This document shows positions 29,395-40,267 of a stretch of 64,000 nt of DNA, piece by piece. Location of the stretch: assembly GCA_977006965.1 (NCBI GenBank), contig OZ345363.1, forward strand, positions 1,178,001-1,242,000, given 5' to 3'. How positions within the stretch are numbered: the stretch's first letter is position 1; each line of letters starts with the position of its first letter. This DNA is from Phymatolithon calcareum. Taxonomy: Eukaryota > Rhodophyta > Florideophyceae > Hapalidiales. Below the pieces are notes generated by a model, which was given only the letters and a program-made list of their open reading frames with translations, was not told the DNA's origin and searched no databases. The position numbers and the translations under genes were made by a program.

Positions 29395-29474
29395 TGTACT
29401 ACATCGGACGAAGATGGCGCGAAAGCAAAAATTTAAATTTTTGCTTTCGCGCCATCTTCGTCCGATGTAGTACA
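29395..29474. repeat. Perfect 80-bp palindrome, no spacer
   Basis: Arms 29395-29434 and 29435-29474 are perfectly complementary over 40 bp and meet at AATTTAAATT. Weaker pairing continues outward: an AAGTCGTCC motif on the left matches the complement of GGACGACTT near 29485. No ORF or terminal-repeat transposon structure explains it. Confidence 0.93.
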
Positions 29475-29677
29475 GCTGTCGTGGACGACTTATGCAGCTC
29501 GATCGATATCTTTTTCAAAATTATGCACCACATCATGAATTTTTTCGGGCAAGATGGGCCTTATGAAAGACAGAAATTGACAGCTAAAATTCTCCGATAT
29601 GTGCCTTTTCATCACCGTCAGCATCTGCGACGAGAGTGCCGTGGAAACGCATCGCAGCGGAAAGTTGGACAAACTTT

Positions 29678-30169
29678 CTATACATGACTGCGGAATGGGA
29701 TGTTGCTGCGCATAATTCTCGCAGTGATGTCGGAGAGGGAGATGTTCTTCTTCCATCCAACGGTTTTGGGCAGAAATAATGCCGATATAAACAAATTCTC
29801 GAAAATAACCTTGTCCCCCATATCGCCAGGGTTTTCGTCCGCGAGGACATTAAGGTACACTGACACGATATGGCGGAGCGCTCCGAGCCACTTCGCGTGC
29901 CGGTCCATAACTTGGAGCAGCATATCCCGATTCTGAATATCGCTTCGAATGCATGCGTCCGCGGAGGAAGTGATTATCATCGCCCTTGTCTGTCGATTCG
30001 CCTTCGGGATTTTGCGTATCGACGCGAAGTTTTGGAGTTCGTTGTTTGAGGCCATGGTGCGCCGTTTCTTCTTCAGCACACCATCGCCATCACCATCGCC
30101 GGGAGGTCCGTTCATGAGGTTCGGTTGTGGAGTGTGGAGTGGTCGAGTGTACCTTCGGTAGGTAAGCAT
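29678..30169 (-). CDS. Hypothetical protein (about 163 aa)
   Basis: Open frame with coding-like composition. The first in-frame ATG is at 30169; others at 30115 and 30055 (MASNNELQNFASIRK). A Gly-Asp repeat (GDGDGDG) and a basic patch (KKKRR) lie near the start. No domain is recognised. Beyond the stop the next frame stays open (VMYRKFVQLSAAMRFHGTLVADADGDEKAHIGEF), which could mean a frameshift near 29690 and a longer original protein of about 200 residues. Alternatively it is an expressed short protein. Confidence 0.4.
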   Translation of the reverse strand: MLTYRRYTRPLHTPQPNLMNGPPGDGDGDGVLKKKRRTMASNNELQNFASIRKIPKANRQTRAMIITSSADACIRSDIQNRDMLLQVMDRHAKWLGALRHIVSVYLNVLADENPGDMGDKVIFENLFISALFLPKTVGWKKNISLSDITARIMRSNIPFRSHV

Positions 30170-30338
30170 TGACGTGGACTTCACATAGATGGTACTAAAA
30201 ATTCAGCCAACGAGTCATCCATCACGGATGGTAAGGACTCTCGTGGTTGTAGCATTATACTGCATCCTGTTTCTCTGCGTATCTTGCAAAGAGACAGTGA
30301 GGCAATTGCCACTCGAGACTGTACAGGGCGAGAACACT

Positions 30339-30562
30339 GTTGTGGACACGTTCCATCAAGAGTTTCGAAACCAGGACGCTCTGAGTGACCGTACGCTTAT
30401 CATCTGTGTTGAGGTTGGTCTAGATAAAGTATTGGTGTTTATTCGTACGTGTTGTGGACACGTTCCATCAAGAGTTTCGAAACCAGGACGCTCTGAGTGA
30501 CCGTACGCTTATCATCTTTGTTGAGGTTGGTCTAGATAAAGTATTGGTGTTTATTCGTACGG
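30339..30562. repeat. Tandem duplication, two 112-bp units
   Basis: Unit 1 is 30339-30450 and unit 2 is 30451-30562, both starting GTTGTGGACACGTTCC. The main difference is G/T at ATCTGTGTTG versus ATCTTTGTTG. The near identity points to a recent event. Confidence 0.92.
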
Positions 30563-30604
30563 TAGACATGCCGATGATCGGCTTCCTCTTGCAACTGATT
30601 GCTT

Positions 30605-30630
30605 CTATGTCATCCCTAGGGATGACATAG
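30605..30630. repeat. Perfect 26-bp palindrome
   Basis: 13-bp arms (CTATGTCATCCCT and its complement) with no spacer, about 40 bp after the tandem duplication. Confidence 0.85.
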
Positions 30631-30713
30631 CAGCTTTGATAGGACACTCGTACGAAATCCTTATTTTCCACTTGTTTCTCAGCCGGTTGACAAGCATGTT
30701 GTGCACCGTACTC

Positions 30714-30803
30714 TCGGGATGACAATTGCCCTCAGGCCATGATATTCGGACCTCGGCTGCGCCTCGGTTGAATATCATGCCCTCGGGCTCATGTCATCCC
30801 TCG
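30714..30803. repeat. Long imperfect inverted repeat
   Basis: About 40-bp arms: TCGGGATGACA..GCCCTCAGGCCATGATATTC pairs with GAATATCATGCCCTCGGGCTCATGTCATCCC, with a few mismatches and the loop near CGGCTGCGCC. The GGGATGACA ends repeat the arm of the neighbouring palindrome at 30605-30630, so the two are related. Confidence 0.75.
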
Positions 30804-33676
30804 CAGCCGGTGTCGCTGGCCCAAGGCGGCCGCTTTTTCCTCTCGCGACTGTACGCCGCACAACTTGGATCCCGGTAGTCATGCTGCTCGTTGTAAGTGA
30901 TCTGATGGGCCATACGGGTACGTGTCTCTCGTGTGTCTATGCGCTGCATCGCTGTCTTTCGCGTAGGTGTAGTTAGATCTAGATTGCAAAGCCGCTCCAT
31001 CGTGCTGAGCGTAAGCTAGTATCTTATTTCCAATTATTCTCTTTCGAGGCACAGACTAAATATTCATAGATAAAATTCTCTCAAGAGTACATGTCACATT
31101 TGGCAATCTCCTCTTTCCTCACACAAGGAACATGCAATGTTCGCTGCCGTTCGTGGAAAGCCAAATTGCAAATAAATGTGTATCAACCCAACGTTTTATT
31201 TAGCAACACCGGAAAAGTACCCTACCACGCATTGTAGTGCATTGCAATTTTCCATATCCCTCAACATCCGGTGCAATGAACCGTTCGAGCTTCGTGGTAA
31301 AAAGCTCAAATGTTGGTGGAGACGGAAGATCCCATTCGACTGCACTGCAGCCACCCCAGCAATCCTTCGACTACCAAGGTTATGGCATCGACTGCAAATT
31401 CTCAAGTGGGCATGTAGGGCTTCCCCCTGCTAAGTACAATAGATTCGGAGACAGTAACTGGTTTAGAATCCAGTTGAAATTCGAGATAATTGGGGATTAA
31501 CATTAATACGATGTTCCAATGTCAAAACGTAAGCAAAATAGAAGTCGAGCAGCAACACTGGACATATTGTTTCCTCAAAAGCAATTCAGGCGATAATTAT
31601 AATAGCAATAATAATAATAATTATTATTATTATTATTTTTATTATCATGCATATGGTATGCTACTATTGGTGAAGACACAAGCAGAGTGCGAAGCTGCGA
31701 ACCAGTCAGCAGGAGTATGACCGTTATGCATGGGCGGCAATCCACGCAAAATGGGCGGAAGTGTCGGTCAAGGAAAAGCCATTACCCATGTACGTCCGTT
31801 CGACTATCCCGTTATCGAGGCGGATGAAAGCGAACGACAGCACGAGGGCGACACTCGGGGCCAAAATTATTGCGAACGGAAAGATTCCATGAGCCGACGC
31901 CGCGTACTACCGACTGTCTGGGCGCGCACCAGCGCACTTGGAAGACTGTAAGAGGCGGGCGGCGACGACAATGCCATGAAATCGGGCAGGGCTTTCCTTT
32001 CTCACCCACCCTCCCTCTCTGGAATGGCACGCAGCAGTACGCCGCGAATCACATGGCTCTCCTTTCTGGAGACCAGCATCTGGGAGGAGCAGGACCCGGA
32101 GGCATCAAGCATACATACATACGCTCGTGAAAGATAAGCGAATATTTAGGAACGCAACTCAGCCAACTTCGGAATAGGTAATTATAGAACATTCGACGAG
32201 GAAGCCTTGACGAAGGCCAAGGCAGAGCTGATTAGCAAGGTGCCTGCAGGCTACTTTCTGGTGTTTAGTAGATGTGCTGAACATCAGTAAGTCCTGCTCA
32301 GTGAAGATATTGTTTTCATCTGAATTATACTGAAATAAAGAAACAGGGACTGTTGCTTGGTCTCTCCTCCAGCCGTCATAACGATCCATGGCAGTTAAAA
32401 TGAAGAGTACGACTTGTTGTTTAACAGGTCGATGAGGCGGTTCGTGCATGTTCTGCATGATGCAGTTGCTGTCCCCCTCCTCCTTACGCTCCCCTGGTAG
32501 ATTAGGAGAATAGCTGGGAACTTAAGAGACGTCTAGGATAGAACATTAATGCCACTGTACGCCGCCAAGCGTACTTGGTACCAATGGAATTCGGACGTGT
32601 GGTGAAGAAAAACAGGATGGCGGGTGCAGAGTGGATAGATCGAGGACGCAGAGTTGCAGTAGACAATAGTGATGGCAAAGAGACTTCCAGGAAACTTGTT
32701 AAACTAATTTGACTTGAGCTACAGGTTCTTTGTCCAATCGTGCGATCCTCCGAGTCGCCCCGCACAAAAGTCAAGCTTACAGCTGACGGGACAATGCAGA
32801 CTGCACCGATAGTACACCGGGCAATGCACCAACAGAATAGCTTCGGCATGAAGAGCTTCTGTATATGCCAAATGCAGAACATGATTGTTTGATAGGGATG
32901 TCAGAAGCGCTCACTCCTGTAATAAAAAAAGGGTGATGGAATTGATGCTCTAGGCCAGGGACCAGGTCCCATAAACTGTGCAATGGAGCTAGCTACGTTT
33001 CGTTCGCTTGTTTTTTCCGCTCTACTGTACAATGTTACGCATCTGCAGTTTCTTCTCATAAATTTGCTGACCAACCGTGGGCGAGATTGTGTTTTTCGGA
33101 AACAAAGTCGGGACTGAGGCAACCAACAGTTTGTCATAAACTGTTCTGTAAACAAGATCTCAACAGTGCGCTTAAGCACTCCGCAGAGTGTTTCCAACGA
33201 CATATCAAGGAAAGGTGCTGGCCGAGCTTTCGTAACTTGAATGAGCTCAAAACAGGTCAAGCCGCTCGGATGCAACACACACGATCGATTTGTTTATTGG
33301 TGCCGCGGTCCTTTACAAAGAGCGGACAAAGAACAGCCGGCACAGAACACTAGAGCACATGCTCAAACATGCTTCTATTCCGCAGAATGTCCTTTGAGAT
33401 GTAAAGGGCATCCTCCCGCTACGCTTCTCTTCCGCACTTCCCTGAACGGAACAATAGAGAGAAAGGAATTCTGAGGCAACACGTCTCTGCATGTGTGTGG
33501 ACGTGAACGAATTCGTTCAAATTCTAGTGGAGAAAAGTCTTTAGAATAGTTGAAGCGATCCCCACGATGTGCCTACAGAATACGAGTGTTCAAACGGCTA
33601 CAAAAGCCAGTTTTTCCATTTGGAGAATATCATGCACAGAGTAACTTCATGGGCAAGGCCGTCATCTTAACACACC
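30804..33676. other. Gene-poor region with a short AAT/ATT microsatellite
   Basis: No supported gene. An (AAT)n/(ATT)n tract lies at about 31603-31645. Small open frames here lack family features. The promoter of the gene at 33677 should lie at its right end. Confidence 0.45.
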
Positions 33677-34735
33677 ATGAAATTAGTCATCCTCTTCGTT
33701 TCTCTCCTTGCTTTCACCTCGGCTAAACTAAACTTTGGCAATTATGTGGTGGTTGCCAATCGCGGAGAGGGAACGGTCTCATTCGTGAATCCTAATACTC
33801 TTCGCGCAGTTAATTTTTCCCTACCGGACGGCGGAGATCCGATGTACTTCGCTTTTGTGAAACGTCGTTTTCGCAACAGGCCGGGCGAACTGTGGGTCGG
33901 TGATCGGGAAAATAATCGCCTTGTCATTCTGCGCCTGTCAAACAACAAAATCAGACTTAGTGGCTTCGTACCAACTCCAAAAGGACCTTTTCACACCATA
34001 ACGAATGGTCGATTGGTACTTACGGCGTGTGATATCGACAATGTTGTTGTTATGCACGACACACAGTCAGGAAAGGCTGTTTGCAAGATGGAGTTGCCCG
34101 AGCAAGTAGTACGGGCTGGCGGAAATCCTCACGATGTCACCGCGGACAACAAGTTTGCCTACGTTACATTCCGCAGCAATTCAACTGGAGCTGGTTTCGT
34201 TGCTTCGTACGTTGCGCGTACTTGCAAACTAATTGCGTCCGTCAATACTTCCAATGATTTTCTGTTCCCTCATGTCGCCATAAAACCAGGAACCAATTTG
34301 TTCATCACTACGCAGGGTGCAACTACATTAGCCAATGAAGAAGTTTTCTCGCGATCAGTGCCTTATCTGAAACTGCTCACCAAGAAGAAGCTTCCTTCTC
34401 CGCATGGAATATTCATCAGCTTCGATAAAAAGTTAGTTTACGTCATCAACGTCTTCGGAGGTGGGAAAGATGCAGTCGCTGTTTTCCGTGCTAGAAACGG
34501 GAAGAAGTTGAACTGTCCGACGATTGACAGTTCATTTTCATTTCCACATGAGGCAACGGGGTCATTCAATGGCAAGAAGTTGTACATATCGCACTCTATT
34601 CCTGATAATACTGTTAATTCAGTCTGGGATATCGACAGAGCAACTGGCTGTCTGAAACCGGAAAGCGAAAGAATTTTCTACACCGGCCTATGCCCTTTCG
34701 CAGCTTCTGTTGTATCGCCGTTCTGGAGACTGTAG
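33677..34735 (+). CDS. Secreted beta-propeller-like protein (352 aa)
   Basis: A clear signal peptide (MKLVILFVSLLAFTSA, residues 1-16) precedes a repeat-rich beta-strand protein. Repeating units of about 45-50 residues resemble YVTN/lactonase-type propeller blades: NYVVVANRGEGTVSFVNPNTL, GELWVGDRENNRLVIL, RLVLTACDIDNVVVMH, KFAYVTFRSNS, KKLVYVINVFGGGKDAVAVF and KKLYISHSIPDNTVNSVWDI. Likely exported to the cell wall or outside; the ligand is unknown. Several NxS/T sites fit secretory-pathway glycosylation. The start is the ATG at 33677, directly followed by the signal peptide. Single exon, isolated from other genes. Confidence 0.85.
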   Translation: MKLVILFVSLLAFTSAKLNFGNYVVVANRGEGTVSFVNPNTLRAVNFSLPDGGDPMYFAFVKRRFRNRPGELWVGDRENNRLVILRLSNNKIRLSGFVPTPKGPFHTITNGRLVLTACDIDNVVVMHDTQSGKAVCKMELPEQVVRAGGNPHDVTADNKFAYVTFRSNSTGAGFVASYVARTCKLIASVNTSNDFLFPHVAIKPGTNLFITTQGATTLANEEVFSRSVPYLKLLTKKKLPSPHGIFISFDKKLVYVINVFGGGKDAVAVFRARNGKKLNCPTIDSSFSFPHEATGSFNGKKLYISHSIPDNTVNSVWDIDRATGCLKPESERIFYTGLCPFAASVVSPFWRL

Positions 34736-35714
34736 GCAGTAGTGTCCAAGTCCTTGGCGTCGACGTTGAGAGCTAGAAGCAGGTGAGATGCTATATCTGA
34801 CGTTTCTACAACAGATGTCTATGTCAAATGTTTGTCTGACCATGAATGAACTGACTAGGGAATAATTTGAACCGAGGCAAGTGCCACACATAACAATATT
34901 TGTCGTGAAGAGAATGGCAATGTTGTATGAGGGCTTTTCACTAAGTCAGGGAATCCCATTGGCTCTCTCGCATGGTGAAATTGAATGTTAACCGCGCTAT
35001 TCTCTCTGGATAACAGTTGGTGAAGATCATTTTCATCAACTGTCATAATGACATCTCAGGCGACCATACACGAGGAAATGATAGGACTAAACAACTTGTT
35101 TTTCTCACCAGAGCTCAATGAACAACCTCCTAAATCAATAGATATAGGCTCTGAATTTAGCGCCGTACATCGAACCACTAGTCCCAGCCAGCCGAATCCC
35201 AGATATGTGTTATCGCTTCGAATAGTCGAGGCTCACGGCTATCTAGGATTCCATGAGAGCTCGACACCCCTGCCCGATGCCAGCTGCCGTCAACGTTCAG
35301 TGAATAGGAGGAAAGACTGAACTTTGAAAGGCCCACAGAATTGCTGAGACTTCCGAACAATGTTACGGCTACTTGAGTTAGCAATTTCCTCTGCCGCTCT
35401 TCAGAAATTGGAGTATCTCAACATGCTTCTCGTCCTCCAGATTTTCCCCCTCCTCCAGTCCCTAACGTAATTTTTAAATTAAAGAGCCATAGCTTTAGCT
35501 GCAAATACGTTTTACTCCACACACCGTCTTTTCATGGTCGCTAGTCCTCGGCCCATGATGTAATCGTATGTACACGTCGCCTTAGGCTTTCAGGATTGGA
35601 CGCCTTGCCAAGTTTGTAATTTCGAATTCCAAGTCACTGCGGAATTCCAAGAAATGATGGTGCCGACGCATTACCCATAAGGGATTATTTAAGTTCAAGC
35701 CCTGTGGAATATTA
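34736..35714. other. Intergenic region
   Basis: One small ATG-initiated frame (35048-35320, 90 aa) has no recognisable feature and is probably chance. Nothing else seen. Confidence 0.35.
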
Positions 35715-36175
35715 GAAGGATCCTCTGACAATGGAAGTAGCGCGATCAATCATCCGGCTGTCGTTAAAAACCGATCCTGTCACCATTCCGACACAGCCCC
35801 GAGAACTGCCATATCGTACAGACGAGCAGAAATGACCTTACACCAACTTATTGGAGACTTCACCTCCATGGCGGCCGTCTCTTTCCATGGATGAAACAAG
35901 GAGTCCTTGTGTCAGGGACATAATCTCGTATGACCCAGCGTTCAAAGTCTGTAATTCTGTTTTCAAAGTAACTGCCGAGCACCTGATTTTGAGTTGCCAT
36001 GGACGTTCCGTCTCCAGATGTTTGTTTATTAGTCGAGCGGGTACAAAACCTGTAGAGTACGTATGTCGCGAGAGACCTCTAGTTATATTCGAATTTCTCA
36101 ACAATCAGAAGCTGTTGCAGAACCACTTTTAACTTCCGTGTGACCCATCCTTTCGCATAAAGAAAGACAGAGGGA
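35715..36175 (+). pseudogene. 5'-truncated LINE 3' end (RNase H tail region), degraded
   Basis: Aligns at protein level with the LINE fragment at 57600-58345. VARSIIR..LKTDPVTIPTQP matches AARSIIKPPCRSKPVTIPTLP. VTAEHLILSCHGRSVSRCLFI..AGTKPVEYVCRERPLVIFEFLNNQKLL matches the Cys/His segment and C-terminus of the other copies. It ends with a GAAAG-rich tail (about 36158-36185). The protein is broken by a stop and internal loss. Confidence 0.75.
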
Positions 36176-37316
36176 AAGAAAGACAAGGTAGTGGCCATGA
36201 GAGTGAAGGTTACCACTTGGTGCAATTCTTCTTCGTGCAGCCAAGAGTAAGCTTTTTGATTTTGAGTCCATCTCGGGGCGAAGCCGGTACGACTTTAGGC
36301 ATTAGTAAAGTTAAAAATGCAGAAGAACAATCTAATTATTGGTATTGAAGCCTCTGCAATATCCCACGAAAGACTTCTTTGGGAAACCTTTGGCGGACAT
36401 TCTTCCCTCCGAGGATAGGGAAGAACGCTACCTCATTTCTATTAAATGCGCTCATGCCAATCAAAATAGATTCTATTTATCTTTTTTTTGAGCAAAGTTT
36501 ATTTAAAAGCCCCACAGACTTCCGAAGATATGGGCAATGCTTCCTCAATTGCTACCTACCCTTGTGTAGCTTACGAAAACGCACCGCCAGAGGGGCGGGC
36601 GGAAAAACTTAGGATCTCAGATATCCCATCTAAATTGCAGAACTCCTGTACTGTTCGCCGTAGACGACCCTCGGTAGCGAGGCGTAATTGTGTGTTCATT
36701 GCGCCACATTTTGCAGCTCGGTGATCAGTGCACCGAGCTCGTTTGACAGCTGATCCGATAGCATGTCGTAACCGCGCCTGGCACGTGGCGCGGTACTCGC
36801 GTAAGTCCCTATTGATTAAGGGCGTTGGCATCGTCTCTACAGACGCTCTGCCGGCAGCGGCATACTGCTGGTGTTTTAGGTATTCTCTAGAACCGACTTC
36901 TTTCTCGGTGTTGCACGTCTTCTCCACTTCCGCCGCCGTGCTCGCCCCTCGGCTGTTTGCTCCGCGCAACGTGTCCTCTCATAGGTGTCACGAAGGCTTC
37001 TGCGTTGCTCCTGCCAGTGCGCCTGCTTCCTGCTAAAGCACTCTTTTTTCACGCATTGGTTGGTTGACGCCTAGCTGTCTCCGATTCTATTTATCTGTAT
37101 TTTGTACACCATTTACACCTTGATCACCACACTGGACCTCAAACGTCTTGAAGCAATGCCATTGGGACCCATATCAACCTTTGCGTCAAAATCGCCCGGT
37201 CCCGATTACGAAGGAGAAAATGCCAAGGACAAAGTTGGGCCTCCTTCTTATTGACCGTTCTCTCCTACCAGGTCCCTTTTGCATTGGCGCACCATGGAAT
37301 CAAAGATGGCATGTAA
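36176..37316. other. Intergenic region with retroposon-like 3' end
   Basis: On the minus strand, sequence at about 36525-36480 ends GTGGGGCTTTTAAATAAAC followed by an A-rich run. The same end occurs at 41070. Upstream of it an open minus-strand frame (36969-36571) lacks an ATG start and is unidentified. Probably a truncated retroposon or a processed transcript. Confidence 0.4.
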
Positions 37317-37600
37317 GAGCACGTCCAACGCAGAGAGTAAATTGCCAAATGTCGTGGAAGCAGTTGCTGGCGCATCTCTAGCGGGCAGCAAATGGCCAAC
37401 CATATTGCCAAATTGCCAAACAAATTGCCAAATCTGAAAAATTTAGCAATCTGTTTAGCAATTTGGCAATGGGCTACGTAGCTGAATTCGGATACGTTGC
37501 AGTCCTTAGCGACTTCTAGATCACCGACCGTGGCGAAGGGGTCAGGTGAGATCACCGCGTGGCCAGAAAAAGCGCGCGCCGCACCGGAACAGCAAACCCG

Positions 37601-38650
37601 ATGCTTCGCGTTTGGCGCGAAGCGGCAAACGCTCATTCGTATTTTACCCGCGGGGCGGTCATGGCGCGCCCCATGAGAGGAGAAGCAGCACAAGAAGAGA
37701 TGGTGCGCGGGGCCTCGTTTTCAGCCGACGAAGACTCGGCGCTCGCACGATGCTGGGTGGGAGTTTCTGCAAAGCATGATGAGCAAGACGCCCAATCGTT
37801 CTGGAGCAACGTTGCTGCCGCTTTCGCAAAGCAGCCTGAAGCGAGCGAGCGCATCCGACTCGCGGGAAGCCTGCATTCGCGGTGGCAAGTACTCCAAAAA
37901 GCCGTTCAAAAGTACCTCGCCGCAGAGCGGCTGTACCGTTCGAACCCCGGTTCTGGGGAGAGCGAAGAAGACGCTCTACGTAACATCATGCGACTCTATC
38001 AGAAGCGGACGCGGACGAAGGACCGCCATGGAGTTGAGCGCGATGGGCCTGCGCTCAAGTCTATGGGCGCCGTGAGCATCTTGCGCTCCTGCCCAAAGTT
38101 CAACGCAATCGGTGGCACATCGGCGTCGTGCGCGCTGTACACGCCCGGCGCCTATGCGTCGGGCGCCACCACGCTCGACACCAGCACCAGTACGGCGTCG
38201 CCTCGGGCGGCGTACACCGACACGCTCAGCACCACGAGCGACGACGCAGCGCTGCTTCCAGCCACGCACGCCGGTGCGGCGCGTGCCGACGGTGGGAGTG
38301 CCGTTGCCACGGAGGCGGCCGCAGTTCCCTCGGTGAACCCGGCCAGGGGCCGCCCGATGGGCATCAAGAAATTCAAGAGGAAGGAGAAGGAAGCGCACCG
38401 CGGCGTGGGTTTGTCCGAAATCGCGGCGGCCCTCCTAGAGGGGTCGAAACGAAAAACGGCGCTGAAGAAGACGCAACTTCGTTTCAGTTGTATCAATGCA
38501 CTTCCGGAGGGAGAAGCAAAAACGAAACTGTTGATGAAATTCCTCGGCTCGGCTGAGCTAGGCGGTGAGGACGAGGAGGGCAGGACAGAGCGCGACATCC
38601 AGTTGACTAATAGATTGGCTATCGGTAGTCTAGTGTGCGATGAAGAGTAA
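37601..38650 (+). CDS. Harbinger accessory Myb/SANT-type protein, copy 2
   Basis: Same predicted protein as the gene at 2487-3536. First ATG at 37601, alternative at 37661. It converges with the transposase gene. See copy 1 for domains. Confidence 0.85.
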   Translation: MLRVWREAANAHSYFTRGAVMARPMRGEAAQEEMVRGASFSADEDSALARCWVGVSAKHDEQDAQSFWSNVAAAFAKQPEASERIRLAGSLHSRWQVLQKAVQKYLAAERLYRSNPGSGESEEDALRNIMRLYQKRTRTKDRHGVERDGPALKSMGAVSILRSCPKFNAIGGTSASCALYTPGAYASGATTLDTSTSTASPRAAYTDTLSTTSDDAALLPATHAGAARADGGSAVATEAAAVPSVNPARGRPMGIKKFKRKEKEAHRGVGLSEIAAALLEGSKRKTALKKTQLRFSCINALPEGEAKTKLLMKFLGSAELGGEDEEGRTERDIQLTNRLAIGSLVCDEE

Positions 38651-38872
38651 ACGCGAATCTTGCACAGTTTTTGCGCACCTGGAACCCGCTCGAGATCGAC
38701 TGAACCAGGAAATCAGTCGACCTCGGACAGGTCCTCATTGGGAGATCCGCACGCACATGGGTTGGAGCTCGCGCAGCGCGGCGGCGTGCACGAGCACACG
38801 GCACAGCTCCACACCGACCGCGGGGTGACGCAAAAACCAAACAAAAAGTGAAATTTTACCAGCTCTTCGGTG

Positions 38873-40267
38873 CTATATGCCGTCTCCTACATTAGCCCAG
38901 ATGTGGTCCGTCAGCGCCTCACGCAGCTGACGGTGGGTAGCGCGGTCTCTAATCAACTCATCTATTGATAATAAATGGTGTAGCCATCCCTCTGGAATAC
39001 CTGTGTCACCGCCGCCGTACTCTGCGACTCCTTCATCTGCACCGTCGCCCTCTCCATCGCCTACAGCGTAGTAAAACTCCTCGACGACCTCGCCGGGGTG
39101 CAGCAGTTCGCCGTGCTCGTCTAGCTCGTCGTCCAGTTCGCCACCAAGGCGCAAAGAGACGAGCATGTTGTGCAAAATGACGCACGTCTGAACGATTTCG
39201 ACCAACTCCGTGTCGCTCCAAAGGTGGAACTCATGGCGCAGTATTCGAAACCGCCCCTGCAACACGCCGAAGAGGCGCTCGACGTCCTTTCGGCGCCCTT
39301 CTTGCGCTTTCGTCATCGCCTTCTCCTTCATGGTCAGCGGCGCGTGATTCGGTCGGACGAAAATGGACCACTCTGGGTAAATTCCATCGGTGAGGTAGTA
39401 TAGGTACCAGTCGCGACGCTCACCGCCGACGACATATCCCTCTGGGAGCTTCATGCGCCGGCGCCCGCTCAAGATGTCCATGAACAACGGGCTCGACTCT
39501 GCCACTGTTATGTCGTTGTTTGTTCCGGCGCGCCCGCAGAACACGTGCCAGCAGTACAGATTGGCGTCGCACATCGCCTCCACCGACACGGTTGCCAGCT
39601 TACCGTTCTTCGGATTGTGGTACTGCCCCTTCCAAGATTTGGGGCAGTTTTTCCACGCGATGTTCATGCAGTCCACAGAACCCACACACCCGGGGAATAG
39701 CGTCGCCGCGAATGCAGCTTGCAGTGCGCGTAGCTCGGCGAGGTTGGGCGCGCGGTTGAGAAACTCTGCGCCATAGCATGCGCGCACGGCGCGCACGAAC
39801 GCCTTGAACGACTGCCTTTGGCTCTCGACGCTCATGCGGCACTGATCATCGAGTGCCTGAAACGACACCCCGTCACCGAGACGTCGAAGAGAGTTCAAGA
39901 TTTTCTGCCAACTCGTCGCGCCCGGCCGACCGAGCGCATCGAATCGCTGGCGTAACAACGGCTCGACGAGCGGAAGGTCATACAGTAGACGTCGAAAGAG
40001 CTTGAGTGGCACTCGGAATCGCCGCCGAAATTGCCAAGGGCGGTATACCGGGTTCTCAGCCAGGTAGTCGCACCACCACGAGCAAGCACCACGACGGAGG
40101 TTCGCTCGCCTTCCCTTCGAACTTCCTCCCCACTGATGCACAGTCGGTGTCTCCTGACTCGCCGCCTCCACGGCACACAGCACGGCCTTGAGCACCTCGT
40201 GCTCCTCCTCAGACGACGAAGATGACGAGAGGACGTCCATCTCGCCGGTGCTGATGTCGTCGGACAT
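38873..40267 (-). CDS. Harbinger DDE transposase, copy 2 (464 aa)
   Basis: Intact transposase matching copy 1 except for Ser-to-Gly near residue 7 and Lys-to-Thr near residue 189 (FAATLFPG). All DDE motifs are retained. The start is the ATG at 40267, with the same upstream hairpin (CAGGGGAG / CTCCCCTG, about 40276-40298). Confidence 0.95.
   Translation of the reverse strand: MSDDISTGEMDVLSSSSSSEEEHEVLKAVLCAVEAASQETPTVHQWGGSSKGRRANLRRGACSWWCDYLAENPVYRPWQFRRRFRVPLKLFRRLLYDLPLVEPLLRQRFDALGRPGATSWQKILNSLRRLGDGVSFQALDDQCRMSVESQRQSFKAFVRAVRACYGAEFLNRAPNLAELRALQAAFAATLFPGCVGSVDCMNIAWKNCPKSWKGQYHNPKNGKLATVSVEAMCDANLYCWHVFCGRAGTNNDITVAESSPLFMDILSGRRRMKLPEGYVVGGERRDWYLYYLTDGIYPEWSIFVRPNHAPLTMKEKAMTKAQEGRRKDVERLFGVLQGRFRILRHEFHLWSDTELVEIVQTCVILHNMLVSLRLGGELDDELDEHGELLHPGEVVEEFYYAVGDGEGDGADEGVAEYGGGDTGIPEGWLHHLLSIDELIRDRATHRQLREALTDHIWANVGDGI

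Noticed and set aside
30339-30803. Repeat cluster considered as a CRISPR-like array
   Set aside because: Only two adjacent 112-bp units without spacers, in a eukaryotic context.
35048-35320. 90-aa ATG-initiated ORF
   Set aside because: No domain, no conservation evidence; length is within chance expectation.
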